The translations under genes and the position numbers were made by a program. Of a DNA stretch of 64,000 bases, positions 9,292 through 19,063 are shown piece after piece; the stretch's first letter is position 1; the number at the start of each line of letters is the position of its first letter. The stretch comes from Spiractinospora alimapuensis (GTDB taxonomy: Bacteria > Actinomycetota > Actinomycetes > Streptosporangiales > Streptosporangiaceae), in NCBI RefSeq assembly GCF_018437505.1, contig NZ_CP072467.1:3620010-3684009 (forward strand). Direction: 5' to 3'. A model generated the notes under the pieces. That model worked only from the letters and a program-made list of their open reading frames with translations, did no database searches and was not told where the DNA came from.

Positions 9292-10250
9292 AAGTCCTGC
9301 GAGAGATCCAACTGCCCTTGCTCAGCCTGGTCCTTCTGCTCGCGGCGATCGGCAAGGGGGCGAGCCGTCCCGAACACCACACCGGACCGATGGGCGGCCG
9401 AACCTCGGCGTCGGGCCGTAACGCGGTGTACGTCCAGTCGGGAGTCGAGGCCGTCCTGGCGGGCACACTGCTGCTGGCGAGCGGGTGGTTCGGCGCGGCC
9501 GTGACGTTCGGGGTCGGGATCTACTTCTGCGGCGCCGTGCTCGCGCTGCTCGTCCGACGGGCCCGAGACCCGCTCGGCGGATGCGGCTGCTTCGGCGACC
9601 TCAGCTCCGGACCCGTGGGAACGCGCATGATCGTCCGCGCGGCGCTGCTCGCCGTCGCGGCGATCGCCGCCACCGGGGTCGGCGTATCGGGGATGGACGT
9701 CGTGCGGCACATGACCGGCCAGCACTGGACGGTGTTCGCCGGAGCGCTGCTCGTCGTGGTCCTGCTGTCGCCCGAGGTGCCGGAGGCGGTGCGCCGGTTG
9801 GCGCTGCGGGACTCCTGCACCGTGCGCGAGGTTCCGCTGGCCCGCACCATCGCCCGGCTGCGCACGAGTGACGTCTGGCGTGCCAACGCCGGCTTCGTCG
9901 GCGACCGGTCACCAGCGGAGGTCTGGCGCTACGGGTGCTGGCGCATGCTTCGCTTCCGGGGACGACGCGAGGGCACCGACACCGACCTGGTGTTCGCGGT
10001 GTCCCTCAAACGGCGTTCGACCGCTGTCCACGCGGTGTTCGCCGATCCGGAGACGGGCACGACCCTGGCCGCCTTCGGCGAGGTTCCGGCACCACAGAGG
10101 TCCCGTGCGCGCAAGCCCACCGCCATGCCGGACAGCACGGAACGCACGGTGCGCTTCCTCATGGACAGCGTCGACGGCGCGAACGGCACCGCGGAGCGGC
10201 CACGGACGGTGCTCGCGCCGATGTCCCCGCCGAGGTCAGCCGAGCACTGA
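9285..10250 (+). CDS. MauE/DoxX-like redox-associated membrane protein
   Basis: A 321-aa protein with about four membrane segments in residues 5-165, followed by a soluble C-terminal region of about 155 residues. Between the second and third segments it has LGGCGCFGDLSSG, the MauE-family cysteine motif. MauE proteins support disulfide formation or thiol delivery to periplasmic or secreted partners. The ATG at 9285 has GGGAGGG upstream and overlaps the previous gene. The long soluble tail is not part of a standard MauE and is unexplained. The 3' end overlaps the convergent lipoprotein gene by 15 bases. Confidence 0.8.
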   Translation: MVEVLREIQLPLLSLVLLLAAIGKGASRPEHHTGPMGGRTSASGRNAVYVQSGVEAVLAGTLLLASGWFGAAVTFGVGIYFCGAVLALLVRRARDPLGGCGCFGDLSSGPVGTRMIVRAALLAVAAIAATGVGVSGMDVVRHMTGQHWTVFAGALLVVVLLSPEVPEAVRRLALRDSCTVREVPLARTIARLRTSDVWRANAGFVGDRSPAEVWRYGCWRMLRFRGRREGTDTDLVFAVSLKRRSTAVHAVFADPETGTTLAAFGEVPAPQRSRARKPTAMPDSTERTVRFLMDSVDGANGTAERPRTVLAPMSPPRSAEH

Positions 10251-10901
10251 GGCCTCGTGCTCCAGGGCCGTCTCGGTGAAGTTCACGAGCGTGTCCTCCG
10301 AGGCCTCAGTGCCCAGCACCGTGGTCATGCCGAGGTAGCCGTCACCCTCGTAGACCAGGCTGTACATCAACACCGTGGTGTCCTGCGCCTCGGTCTCCAC
10401 CAGGAACGCGTAGGAGCCCGAGCCGACGTCCGACAGGTCCAGGTCGGACACCGAGTAGGAGCTGACGCTGCCGTCGGCGTTCGTCGCCTCGTACTCCTGG
10501 CACTCCTCCGGCGGGCGGGCGTCCAACGCCTCCTGCGCGGTGTCGGACGACGCGTCGAGGAGGATGTGGGTGATGTACTCGCCCTCCCGGCCGTACACCC
10601 CCACGGCGGCGTTCGCCGACCGAACCTCCTCCAGCTCGTTCCACTCGCTCGCGGTGTTCGCGCACTCGGGCTTGTCCAGCTCTACCGAGGACCGCAGTGC
10701 CTCGGACTCCTGCACCGTGGTGAGCTCCTCGTACACCCCGGTCTCCGTCTGGTCCTCGGCCAGTACGGCGTCCTCGAACTCCGTGAGCAGAGCGTCGTGC
10801 AGCTCCTCGGGAGAGTGGTCGGAGCCACAGCCGGCCGCCAGCAGAGTCGTTGTTCCCAAGGCACCGAGGGCAACGAGAACTCGTGATCCGGGGGAGCGCA
10901 T
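10236..10901 (-). CDS. Putative secreted lipoprotein
   Basis: A 221-aa protein with a signal peptide ending in the lipobox LLAAGC (Cys about residue 25), so it should be lipid-anchored outside the membrane. The mature part is acidic and rich in Glu, Asp, Ser and Thr, with no catalytic motif I can name. It converges on the MauE-like gene, overlapping its 3' end by 15 bases. Function unknown. Confidence 0.78.
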   Translation of the reverse strand: MRSPGSRVLVALGALGTTTLLAAGCGSDHSPEELHDALLTEFEDAVLAEDQTETGVYEELTTVQESEALRSSVELDKPECANTASEWNELEEVRSANAAVGVYGREGEYITHILLDASSDTAQEALDARPPEECQEYEATNADGSVSSYSVSDLDLSDVGSGSYAFLVETEAQDTTVLMYSLVYEGDGYLGMTTVLGTEASEDTLVNFTETALEHEASVLG

Positions 10902-11020
10902 GGATATCCTTCCTGCGAGGAGTGGGACGTCGGGACAGGCCGAGTCGCGACCGGCCGAACACCCAGGCCCGCGTCCGATCGTGATGGGTCACCCACACTG
11001 AGTATCGGGGAAGGAGTGCT

Positions 11021-12100
11021 GTGGCGGAGGGGAATTCACCAATTTTCAGGGACGTTCTTGCCGCGATCGCCCCCTACCGTCCAGGCCGACGCGTCGTCGG
11101 GCCGGACGGACAGTCGTACAAGCTCTCGTCCAACGAGTCCCCCTACGGGCCGCTCCCCTCGGTCGTGGAGGCGATGCGGACCGCCTCGGGCGAGGTGAAC
11201 CGCTACCCCGACAGTGGGGCGGGCGACCTCGTCGAGGCGATCGCGCGGCGCTTCGACGTTCCCGCCGACCACATCGCGGTCGGCGCCGGCTCGGTCGGCG
11301 TCGTGGTGCAGCTCCTGGAGGCCGTCGCCGAGCCGGGGGCCGAGGTCGTGTACGCGTGGCGCTCCTTCGAGGCCTACCCCCTGCTGGCCGATCTCGCCGG
11401 GGCGACCTCGGTGCGTGTGCCGCTGCTCGAGGAGACCCACGACCTCGACGCGCTCGCCGACGCGGTGACGGACCGGACGCGACTGGTCTTCGTCTGCAAC
11501 CCCAACAACCCGACCGGCACCGCCGTGCGTGAGGCGGAGCTACGGGCGTTCCTGGACAAGATCCCCGACCACGTGCTCGTGGTGCTCGACGAGGCCTACC
11601 GGGAGTACGTGCGCGATCCCGAGGTCCCGGACGGGCTCACCCTCTACCCCGAGCACTCCAACGTCGCGGTACTACGCACCTTCTCCAAGGCCTACGGGCT
11701 CGCCGGGCTCCGTGTCGGCTTCCTCGTCGGCCCCCCGGCCGTGGCGCAGGCGGTGGCCAAGACGATGACCCCGTTCGCGGTGAACCACGTCGCCCAGGCC
11801 GCCGCGATCGCTTCGCTCGACGCCGAGGCGGAGCTTTTGGCCCGGGTGGACGCCACCGTGGCCGAGCGCCGCCGCGTCCGCGACCGGTTGATCGCCCAGG
11901 GATGGACCGTCCCGGACACGCAGGCGAACTTCGTCTGGCTGCGGCTCGGCGAGGACACCATGGACTTCGCCGAGGCCTGCGCGAAGCGCGGCGTCGCCGT
12001 CCGGCCCTTCGCCGGCGAGGGCGTGCGGGTGAGCGTCGGCGCCCCCGAGGAGAACGACGCCTTCCTGGCGGCGGCGGAGGAGTTCCCCACCCGCCACTAG
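11021..12100 (+). CDS. hisC: Histidinol-phosphate aminotransferase-like PLP enzyme
   Basis: A 359-aa fold-type I aminotransferase. HisC converts imidazole-acetol phosphate to histidinol phosphate; close relatives act on aromatic amino acids. Seen here: [11 protein letters not shown] near the N-terminus, [23 protein letters not shown], the PLP-lysine motif [14 protein letters not shown] and [17 protein letters not shown]. The GTG at 11021 is preceded by GAAGGAG at good spacing. The gene stands alone rather than in a his operon, so a paralogue such as an aromatic aminotransferase (Pat) is a real alternative. Confidence 0.88.
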   Translation: MAEGNSPIFRDVLAAIAPYRPGRRVVGPDGQSYKLSSNESPYGPLPSVVEAMRTASGEVNRYPDSGAGDLVEAIARRFDVPADHIAVGAGSVGVVVQLLEAVAEPGAEVVYAWRSFEAYPLLADLAGATSVRVPLLEETHDLDALADAVTDRTRLVFVCNPNNPTGTAVREAELRAFLDKIPDHVLVVLDEAYREYVRDPEVPDGLTLYPEHSNVAVLRTFSKAYGLAGLRVGFLVGPPAVAQAVAKTMTPFAVNHVAQAAAIASLDAEAELLARVDATVAERRRVRDRLIAQGWTVPDTQANFVWLRLGEDTMDFAEACAKRGVAVRPFAGEGVRVSVGAPEENDAFLAAAEEFPTRH

Positions 12101-12155
12101 GCGGCGTCTCTCGGCGGGCCGCGGACCGGCCTGACTCCCCCCATCAGGATTTCTC

Positions 12156-12196
12156 CACCCCCACCGGAATCGCGCCACATCCGACCGGTGGGGGTG
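12156..12196 (+). terminator. Terminator hairpin after hisC
   Basis: A perfect 12-bp stem CACCCCCACCGG / CCGGTGGGGGTG with a 17-base loop, 56 bases after the hisC stop. The upstream flank TCAGGATTTCTCCAC also occurs (inverted) at about 3409-3423, downstream of purC. Confidence 0.7.
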
Positions 12197-12351
12197 CGCT
12201 TCGAACCGCTCTACCGGGGTCGACACCACCCACCACCGGTTCCCACCTCGGTCGCCGTCCGCCCAACCAGCGAGAATCGTATGGAACCGATCAGCGTGGA
12301 TGTCCGTCCCACTTGTCACGGACATCCACGACGCTTGATCGGAGTTCCTCC

Positions 12352-13953
12352 ATGTCCCGACCCCGCTCCCTCGTCGCTCTCAGTGCACTGGTGAGCGGCA
12401 CGTTGGTCCTCAGCGGCTGCGGACTCATGCAACAACTGGGCGACGACGCGGCCGAACCCACGGACGACAACCCAGTGGAGAACGAGGACCTCGCCCAGGT
12501 CGGGCATGATCCGCTGGTGCGGGAGGCCCGTCTCTTCGTCGACACCGGCCAGGACGCCCGTATCGAGGTCGCGATCGAGGCGCTGGAGCGTACCGACGAG
12601 TACTCGGTGCTCTACCTCGACTTCACCTTCCTCGACCAGCTCACCGGGACGAACGACAACCTGTCCAGCCCCCCGCGGCTGATGGACCCCGTCTCCGGGC
12701 GGGTGTACGAGCCGCTGATCGACCCGGTGACGGAGGAGGGCTACGGCTCGGTCCCCTCACGCGACGGGTACTTCCCGATCTACGAGAACGCGCCGAACAA
12801 GTGGCGCTTCTACTACCCGCCGATCCCCCGCCACGTGACGCACATGACGTTCACCGGCTACGGCGTGGGGGCGATGACGGGAGTCCCGGTGACCGACGTC
12901 GACGCGTTCCGCGAACCGGACGTGCCGAACGTGCTCGACTACGACGACAACAACCCCCCGCCGCCGGGGACGGAGGTCACCTACGAGCTCGCCGAGCCCG
13001 GCCCGGAGGCCGAACCCCAGGTCGTCAGCCTGGAGAGCTTCGTGGACAGCACCGTGGCCTCCACGACGCGTGACGGTGACTCCGAGACCGTCGCGTTGCA
13101 CTCCGACGTCACCTTCGATGTCGACGAGTCGACCCTCACCGACGACGCCGAGGAGATCGTCCTCCAGGCGAGCCAGACCATCGAGTCCAACATCGACCCT
13201 GACAACCCGGAGGTCACGGTCATTGGGCACACCGACAGCACTGGCAGCGACTCCTACAACATGACGCTCTCGGAGGAGCGGGCCGAGACCGTGCGGGACC
13301 TGCTCGAGGACGAGCTCGGTTCGGACTACACCTTCGACGTCGAGGGTCGGGCGAGCGAGGACCCGGTCGCGGAGGAGGGTGGTTCCGACAACGATGAGGC
13401 GGCCGCGCGTAACCGTCGCGTCGAGTTCTCCTACCAGGTGGACGTGGAGGCCGAGGGCGAGTCCGGCGAGGGCCTGGACGCCGCGTCCCGCAACGTCGCG
13501 CCGCCGGCCACGTTCCGGGAGGAGGACGGGGAGATCGTCGCCTCGGAGGAGTACGACGACGTCCAGCTCGACGTCTACCCGCTGGTCCGCGATGGTGCCT
13601 ACATCGTGACCACCGTCTCCCTCACCAACACCACCGACGACCCGATCGAGCTCGACATGAGCGGGGACGACGCGACCCCCGACGGGGGCCCCGACACGTT
13701 CAGCGAGGGCACCCTCGGCGGGTTCCAACTGGTGGAGCCGGACAACGACCTGGTCCGCTACGTGGCGCAGCTCAAGTACGACGTCGACGGTGAGGACCAG
13801 TACGCCGGGTTCGCCGAGGAGGTCCACGCGTTGCAGGCCGGGGAGGACTACCGGGTGATGGCGATCTTCCCGGCGCCGGCGCAGGAGGTCGACAACCTGA
13901 CCCTGAACGCGGGGCCGTTCGGCGAGATCGAGGACGTGCCGATCGAGAACTGA
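12352..13953 (+). CDS. OmpA-domain lipoprotein
   Basis: A 533-aa secreted protein. The signal peptide ends at lipobox VLSGC (about residue 23). Residues about 245-370 form an OmpA-like peptidoglycan-binding module: ALHSDVTFDVDESTLTDDA, then TVIGHTDSTGSDSYN, LSEERAETV and the closing AAARNRRVEFSY. The flanking parts are acidic beta-rich regions. It probably ties the membrane surface to peptidoglycan. The ATG at 12352 has GGAG eight bases upstream. It is flanked by the hisC terminator and a long gene-free gap, so it is likely monocistronic. Confidence 0.88.
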   Translation: MSRPRSLVALSALVSGTLVLSGCGLMQQLGDDAAEPTDDNPVENEDLAQVGHDPLVREARLFVDTGQDARIEVAIEALERTDEYSVLYLDFTFLDQLTGTNDNLSSPPRLMDPVSGRVYEPLIDPVTEEGYGSVPSRDGYFPIYENAPNKWRFYYPPIPRHVTHMTFTGYGVGAMTGVPVTDVDAFREPDVPNVLDYDDNNPPPPGTEVTYELAEPGPEAEPQVVSLESFVDSTVASTTRDGDSETVALHSDVTFDVDESTLTDDAEEIVLQASQTIESNIDPDNPEVTVIGHTDSTGSDSYNMTLSEERAETVRDLLEDELGSDYTFDVEGRASEDPVAEEGGSDNDEAAARNRRVEFSYQVDVEAEGESGEGLDAASRNVAPPATFREEDGEIVASEEYDDVQLDVYPLVRDGAYIVTTVSLTNTTDDPIELDMSGDDATPDGGPDTFSEGTLGGFQLVEPDNDLVRYVAQLKYDVDGEDQYAGFAEEVHALQAGEDYRVMAIFPAPAQEVDNLTLNAGPFGEIEDVPIEN

Positions 13954-14396
13954 GCGACGCGCGCGTCGTCGACGATGGACGTGGGGGTCGCCGGTGCGGC
14001 CCCCACACGCGGTTGGGGGACGTTGGCGATCGCCGTGCGGCTCACTCGCGGAAGGGGTGTGCCCGCCGTCGTCAGCGGCGGCCGTCGGAGGCCCGTACCA
14101 GCGGCACGGAAACGAGCGCGAGGCGCGTGGGGGACGGACCGTGGGACGGAGCGGCTCGCGAGGTGACGTGTGGGGCGCCGGAGGCGTGGAGCGGTGGACG
14201 GGTCCACGGAGGGGCATCGGACGGCTCTGCGCGCCGCCAGGTGTGGCTGGGGCGCCTCTTCCGAGGATTCGACGAGGGACGGTGATCCGGTCCGCTCGGT
14301 TCCGTCGGGTTTTGTCAGTGCCGGATGCGAGGATGACTGACGTCGGGGTGGGGCTGGGTGAAGAGGTGGGGGAGTGACCGTGGTTTCGCTCGGGCG
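13954..14396. other. Gene-free stretch of 443 bases
   Basis: Open frames in both orientations lack ribosome binding sites and look like GC-driven noise. I found no strong hairpin or repeat. Confidence 0.45.
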
Positions 14397-14777
14397 TCAG
14401 ACGGCGGCGAGAACCGGACGGGCAGATCGACTGGGAGTGTGAGCGAAACCACCGACTCTGGCCGCGGCTCCCGCGGGATCGTTGGCCGGGTGGGTCACGG
14501 TGCCGGCCATGGCATCGCGCCACATGAACTCGCCCTTACAGCACCAGACACTGAAGCCGGCGCCGAAGGAGAGCACGGCCACGTCGTTCGTTCCCGCCTG
14601 GTACATCGGGCGGCTGGCGCCGGCCCACGGGGCGGAGACCGCGGCCGAAAGCTCGTGCCACAGGGCGGAAATCGCCTGGTCGGCCTGGAACGCGTGCCGA
14701 GGAGGGCGCTTGATCCGCGCGGCCTCTGCCAATCGCGCCATACGTGCGCGTGGGTTGTTCAGGCGCGGATGACTCAA
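14397..14777 (-). CDS. Hypothetical protein, 126 aa
   Basis: I do not recognise the family. The start is a TTG at 14777 with GAGGAG six bases upstream, a well-spaced site that supports a real gene. The N-terminus is basic (NNPRARMARLAEAARIKRPP), followed by an amphipathic helix and a region with GTNDVAVLSFGAGFSVWCC. No signal peptide or membrane span is evident. It is followed by a long gap and stands alone on its strand. Confidence 0.6.
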   Translation of the reverse strand: MSHPRLNNPRARMARLAEAARIKRPPRHAFQADQAISALWHELSAAVSAPWAGASRPMYQAGTNDVAVLSFGAGFSVWCCKGEFMWRDAMAGTVTHPANDPAGAAARVGGFAHTPSRSARPVLAAV

Positions 14778-14919
14778 GAATGACTCCTCAGTACTGAGAT
14801 CCCGAAGGTCTTCGTTACCTCGTAGTTATCGAGACCGGATCGTAGCAGGGATTCACCCCTAGGGGAGAAGCGTCTGCAATGTAACTCACGTCACATCGAC
14901 CACTGGGGAGTCGTTCCGC

Positions 14920-15132
14920 TCAGGCGCGCCGGTCGTCGCCGGGGAGTCGTTCCTCGTGACCGCCATTGCCACGAATGAGTGGATAGATCAGCGTGATCAC
15001 CACGATCGCCGCGCCGGCGATCATCAGGATCATGCCGATCGCCTGGAGATCCAGGCCGGAGACATCGGCGGTGATGCCGAAGAACAGGACCGCGCCGAGA
15101 ACTGCCAGGAAGATCCCGAGACCGATTCCCAT
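14920..15132 (-). CDS. Small two-helix membrane protein (DUF6458-like)
   Basis: A 70-aa protein with two membrane helices, roughly residues 3-21 and 30-51, joined by DVSGLDLQAIG, and a charged tail GNGGHEERLPGDD. The layout matches the actinobacterial DUF6458 family of unknown role. GGAGGAG precedes the ATG at 15132. CCCCTAGGGG palindromes lie on both sides of the gene (14856-14865 and 15252-15261). Confidence 0.8.
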   Translation of the reverse strand: MGIGLGIFLAVLGAVLFFGITADVSGLDLQAIGMILMIAGAAIVVITLIYPLIRGNGGHEERLPGDDRRA

Positions 15133-15307
15133 CGGTGCTCCTCCGCGTTGGTTCAGGGGGACGAGATGGCAGTTGCACTCCTACCCGGTCGTGGGTGGGG
15201 AAGTCCACCTCTGGCGGGATTAATCGTTCTCCCGCGGATCGCCGAGACCGACCCCTAGGGGATCCTCGGGGCCGGGCGGCGACGGGTGCGGGGGACGGAA
15301 GGGACAG

Positions 15308-16138
15308 TTAGGGCGGGGGTGCCGCGCGGGTTCTGGGCGGGCCGTAGGTCGCCTCGCCGTAGGCGCACGTCTCCCGGATGGTGGCGGCCGTGGCGTGGGG
15401 CGCGTCCACCATGCACAGGTGTCCCGCGTTCAGCAGGAGGACGAACCGGGCGTGCGGGATGAGCCGGGACGCGCGCTGGGCCTGGCGTGGTGACAGCACC
15501 CGATCGTGGTCCCCCCATCCGATGCTCACCGGGGTCCGGGGTGCGGCGGCGGTGAAGGTGTAGCGGATCACCTCTTTGGCCAGGCGGGCGAAGGGTGATC
15601 GGGGATCCAGGGCTTCGGGGCGGAAGGTCGCGTCGTGCGCGGTCGGCGCGTCCGCGGCTCCGTGCAGTGCCAGCCGCGCCGCCATCCGTCCGGGGGCGCT
15701 GCGGGCGGCGGCCTGCCGGACGGCGGGCGGGACGTGGCTCCCGGTCGCCAGCGCGCCGATGAGGGCGAGACGTCGCGCCCGACCCGAGGAGAACCCCACG
15801 GGGGCGAGTGCGGTCACCGACCGGGCGGCTCCCAGCGAGCCGAGCTCGAGCGCGAGTGCCCCGCCGAGCGAGTTTCCCGCCACGTGGACGTCGTGCAGCC
15901 CGAGATGGCGGCAGAAGTCCAGCAAGGAGTCGAGGAGGGTGGCGATGTCGTAGGGAGCCGTGGGTTCCGGCGCGGGGGACTCCCCGAACCCCGGCAGGTC
16001 GACGCTGACGCAGTCGAACGCGTCCGCCAGTCGGGAGACGACCGGGCGCCACGCGGTGCGCTCGTGCCCAAGGCCGTGCAGGAGCAGCAACGTTGGTCCG
16101 CTGCCCTGCCGGTCGTAGGCGATCGCCCGCGGGTCCAT
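15308..16138 (-). CDS. Alpha/beta-fold hydrolase
   Basis: A 276-aa hydrolase. Oxyanion region LLLLHGLGHERTAW, nucleophile elbow AGNSLGGALAL (Ser), acid GWGDHDRVLS and catalytic His LLLNAGHLCMVDAPH are all visible in order. The ATG at 16138 is chosen because the fold begins directly after it; the frame runs further upstream without a supported start. Divergent from the acyl-CoA dehydrogenase and possibly co-regulated through the dyad at 16229-16246. The substrate is unknown; esterase or lipase-like activity is plausible. Confidence 0.86.
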   Translation of the reverse strand: MDPRAIAYDRQGSGPTLLLLHGLGHERTAWRPVVSRLADAFDCVSVDLPGFGESPAPEPTAPYDIATLLDSLLDFCRHLGLHDVHVAGNSLGGALALELGSLGAARSVTALAPVGFSSGRARRLALIGALATGSHVPPAVRQAAARSAPGRMAARLALHGAADAPTAHDATFRPEALDPRSPFARLAKEVIRYTFTAAAPRTPVSIGWGDHDRVLSPRQAQRASRLIPHARFVLLLNAGHLCMVDAPHATAATIRETCAYGEATYGPPRTRAAPPP

Positions 16139-16228
16139 GATGCACGGAATGTACCCAGGAGAGGTCGGTTCCTCACGAAGGACCCGGATCGGCGGGAAAC
16201 TCGGTCTGGCACCAACGCCTACTAGCGA

Positions 16229-16246
16229 GTAACATCGATTTGTTAC
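16229..16246. promoter_or_regulatory. Inverted repeat GTAACA-N6-TGTTAC, candidate operator
   Basis: A perfect 6-bp dyad with six-base spacer lies 51 bases before the acyl-CoA dehydrogenase start and within the divergent region to the hydrolase. Its size and symmetry suit a TetR-type repressor. The half-site AGTAACATC also occurs upstream of the FadF-like gene at about 41178. Confidence 0.55.
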
Positions 16247-16296
16247 CGAAGAGTACGCCACCTGGCCTCAGTCGCCTCGGACTCGGAGCGCGCCCA

Positions 16297-18126
16297 ATGA
16301 CCCACTACAAGAGCAACCTCCGTGACCTCGAGTTCAACCTGTTCGAGGTCTTCAACCGGCAGGACATCATGGGGAGCGGACCGTTCGCGGAGATCGACGT
16401 GGACACCGCCCGAACCATCCTCAGCGAGGTCGACCGGCTGGCGACCGGCGTCGTCGCGGAGTCCTACGAGGACGCCGACCGCAATCCCCCGGAGTACGAC
16501 CCCCAGACCCGCACCGTGCGCCTCCCGGAGAGCCTGCGGCGCTCCTACCAGGCCTACATGGACGCCGAGTGGTACCGCCTGGACCTCCCCGACGAACTCG
16601 GCGGCCTGCACGCACCGCGCTCCCTCGTCTGGTCCGTCGCGGAGATGGTCCTCGGCGCGAACGCTCCGCTCTACATGTACAGCGGGGGACCCCGCTTCGC
16701 CGCCGTGCTGTGGCACGAGGGAACGGAGGAGCAGCGGCGCCTCGCCGAGATCGCGATCGACAAGCGGTGGGGCGCCACGATGGTGCTCACCGAGCCCGAC
16801 GCGGGGTCGGACGTCGGCGCGGCCCGGACCCGCGCGGTGCGCCAGGACGACGGCACCTGGCACATCGAGGGCGTGAAGCGGTTCATCACCGCCGCGGAAC
16901 ACGACCTGACCGACAACATCTTCCACCTGGTCCTCGCGCGGCCCGAGGGGGCCGGTCCCGGTACCAAGGGGCTGTCCCTGTTCCTCGTCCCCAAGTTCCT
17001 CGTCAACGACGACGGTTCGCCGGGGGAGCGCAACGGCGTCTACACCACCAACGTCGAGCACAAGATGGGTCTGAAGGCCTCGACCACGTGCGAGCTGACC
17101 TTCGGCGCCGAGCATCCGGCCGTCGGGTACCTCGTGGGGGACACCCACGACGGCATCCGCCAGATGTTCCTGATCATCGAGTACGCCCGCATGTTGGTGG
17201 GGACGAAGGCGATCGCGACCCTCTCCACGGGGTACCTCAACGCGCTGGAGTACGCGAAGGAACGCGTCCAGGGCGCCGACCTGAGCCAGATGGCGGACAA
17301 GACCGCGCCGCGGGTGCCCATCACCCACCACCCCGACGTCCGGCGCAGCCTGATGCAGCAGAAGACCTACGCCGAGGGTCTGCGTGCCCTGCTCCTCTAC
17401 ACGGCGACGGTCCAGGACTCGGTGCGCATCGCCGAGCACGCGGGCGACGCCGAGGCGGCCAAGCAGGCCGCGGCCCTCAACGATCTGCTGCTGCCGCTGG
17501 TCAAGGGTGTCGGCTCGGAGCGTTCCTACGAGATGCTCGCCCAGTCGCTCCAGACGCTGGGTGGTTCGGGATACCTGCAGGACTATCCGATCGAGCAGTA
17601 CATCCGGGACGCGAAGATCGACACCCTCTACGAGGGCACAACGGCCATCCAGAGCCTCGACCTGTTCTACCGCAAGATCGTGAAGAACAACGGGGCCGCC
17701 CTGGGCGCGCTGATGGGCGAGATCCAGTCCTTCGCCGCCGCCGAGCCCGAGGACGGCGGGTTCAAGGAGGAACGCGCCGCGCTCGCCGAGGCGGCCGGCC
17801 ACGTCAACGCGATGGTGGAGTCCATGGTGACGGCGGCGATGTCCTCGCTGGAGGACCCCCGGGAGTCATACCGCGTCGGCCTCAACTCCCAGCGCCTCCT
17901 CATGGCCCTCGGCGACCTCGTTCTCGGCTGGCTCCTCCTCCGCCAGGCCGAGACGGCCGCCGACGCCATCGACACCGCCCGTCCCGCCGACCACGACTTC
18001 TACACCGGCAAGATCGCCGGCGCCCGGTTCTTCGCCACTCAGGTCCTCCCCCGCCTCGCCGCCGAGCGGACCATGGTCGAGAACACGACCCTGGACATCA
18101 TGGACGTCCCCGAGTCCGCGTTCTAA
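16297..18126 (+). CDS. Acyl-CoA dehydrogenase, long FadE5-like type
   Basis: A 609-aa FAD enzyme that introduces the alpha-beta double bond in fatty acyl-CoA, the first step of beta-oxidation. It opens with [19 protein letters not shown], typical of this long subfamily. It contains the flavin-binding [31 protein letters not shown], and the late catalytic-region motif [19 protein letters not shown], followed by the extra C-terminal helical domain of about 130 residues. The ATG at 16297 matches the family start. A candidate operator lies just upstream and a terminator hairpin just downstream. Confidence 0.92.
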   Translation: MTHYKSNLRDLEFNLFEVFNRQDIMGSGPFAEIDVDTARTILSEVDRLATGVVAESYEDADRNPPEYDPQTRTVRLPESLRRSYQAYMDAEWYRLDLPDELGGLHAPRSLVWSVAEMVLGANAPLYMYSGGPRFAAVLWHEGTEEQRRLAEIAIDKRWGATMVLTEPDAGSDVGAARTRAVRQDDGTWHIEGVKRFITAAEHDLTDNIFHLVLARPEGAGPGTKGLSLFLVPKFLVNDDGSPGERNGVYTTNVEHKMGLKASTTCELTFGAEHPAVGYLVGDTHDGIRQMFLIIEYARMLVGTKAIATLSTGYLNALEYAKERVQGADLSQMADKTAPRVPITHHPDVRRSLMQQKTYAEGLRALLLYTATVQDSVRIAEHAGDAEAAKQAAALNDLLLPLVKGVGSERSYEMLAQSLQTLGGSGYLQDYPIEQYIRDAKIDTLYEGTTAIQSLDLFYRKIVKNNGAALGALMGEIQSFAAAEPEDGGFKEERAALAEAAGHVNAMVESMVTAAMSSLEDPRESYRVGLNSQRLLMALGDLVLGWLLLRQAETAADAIDTARPADHDFYTGKIAGARFFATQVLPRLAAERTMVENTTLDIMDVPESAF

Positions 18127-18134
18127 CCGCCCCC

Positions 18135-18180
18135 GCCACCTCTCCCCATCAGGATGCTTTCCCGATGAGGGGGAGGTGGC
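18135..18180. terminator. Convergent-gene terminator hairpin
   Basis: A long stem, GCCACCTCTCCCCATC against GATGAGGGGGAGGTGGC with one slip, fills the space between the dehydrogenase stop and the convergent gene's stop at 18181. It can serve both strands. Confidence 0.75.
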
Positions 18181-18831
18181 CTACGTGGATGAGGGCGAGG
18201 CCTCGGTGGAGTCCGGCTTGGGGGCGGTTTCCGGCTGGGCCGTGCGGGGGCGGCGGCGCACCTTGCTCCGGGAGACGGTCTGGGTTTGGGCGTTGGGCTC
18301 GTCGTTCGGGGTGGGGGCGTTCGCGGGCTCGGGGGTGCGGGGCTTCGGGGAGCCGCCGGCGTGGATCTTGAGGGCTTCGGATTCCACGCGTCGCATCGAC
18401 TGCAGGGACTCGGGCAGGGCGGGGAGGCGCTCGTTGCGGAGCTGGGTGCCGAGCACGTCCAGCACGTGGGCGCAGAGCGCGCGGCGGGCCCGGTCGGCCG
18501 GCATGCCGCTGAGTTCCTCCATCTCCGGCAGCTCGCACTCGCGAAGTAGCCGCGTGACCAGGGTGACGCGCTCGCGGGTCCGGCGGTCGGCGATGGTGGC
18601 GGTGAGGAGTTCGGCCTCGCCGAGGGTACGTCCGGCGGTGATCCCGGTCGCGCTCCCGTCCGACTCGCGCTCGTCGATGAAGAGGCGCCACAGCTCGTGA
18701 ATCGCCCCCTGTGTGGCCTCGCGGGCGTTGGCACGCCGCGTCAGGCTGCCTTGAACCCAGGTGGCGAGCACGCTGCCCGCCAGGGCGATGATCGCGCCGA
18801 GCAGGATATAGAGCATCGGTTCTTGCGGCAC
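18181..18831 (-). CDS. Membrane-anchored hypothetical protein, 216 aa
   Basis: One N-terminal membrane helix (MLYILLGAIIALAGSVLATWV) is followed by a helical cytoplasmic-looking region. It ends in a Pro/Thr/Lys-rich low-complexity tail of about 60 residues. GTG 18831 has GGAGG eight bases upstream. The tandem arginines and helices suggest a small signalling or scaffold protein, but no family is recognised. It converges with the acyl-CoA dehydrogenase. Confidence 0.75.
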   Translation of the reverse strand: MPQEPMLYILLGAIIALAGSVLATWVQGSLTRRANAREATQGAIHELWRLFIDERESDGSATGITAGRTLGEAELLTATIADRRTRERVTLVTRLLRECELPEMEELSGMPADRARRALCAHVLDVLGTQLRNERLPALPESLQSMRRVESEALKIHAGGSPKPRTPEPANAPTPNDEPNAQTQTVSRSKVRRRPRTAQPETAPKPDSTEASPSST

Positions 18832-19063
18832 GGGGATCCTCCGGAGAAGGCCGCTTCTGGTTTGTCCCGGTCCACGCTAGCTGGTCGCGGTCTGTCCATC
18901 CTGGTCCTGGCGTGGCCGATGTGGGCGCCGGGCCTCCGCGGACCAGACGCCCCGCGAAGTGTCCGAACCAGGCAAGTCCCGTGTCCGAATGGGAGAAGAC
19001 GTCGCGTTCCCGGTCGATTTCACTGATGACGAGCAACCTGATCCGTGACCCCGGGAGGACACC

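Noticed and set aside
3404-12165. A 15-base match TCAGGATTTCTCCAC near 3409-3423 (inverted) and 12144-12158
   Set aside because: Both lie after gene ends, but a 15-base match in 64 kb can arise by chance and no longer similarity extends from it.
12757-14523. A 588-aa open frame on the minus strand
   Set aside because: It lies antisense to the OmpA-domain lipoprotein, has no ribosome site and an Arg/Val/Leu-biased composition typical of antisense frames in GC-rich DNA.
14856-15261. CCCCTAGGGG palindromes flanking the DUF6458-like gene
   Set aside because: Short and GC-rich; only two copies and no other sign of an operator or insertion ends.
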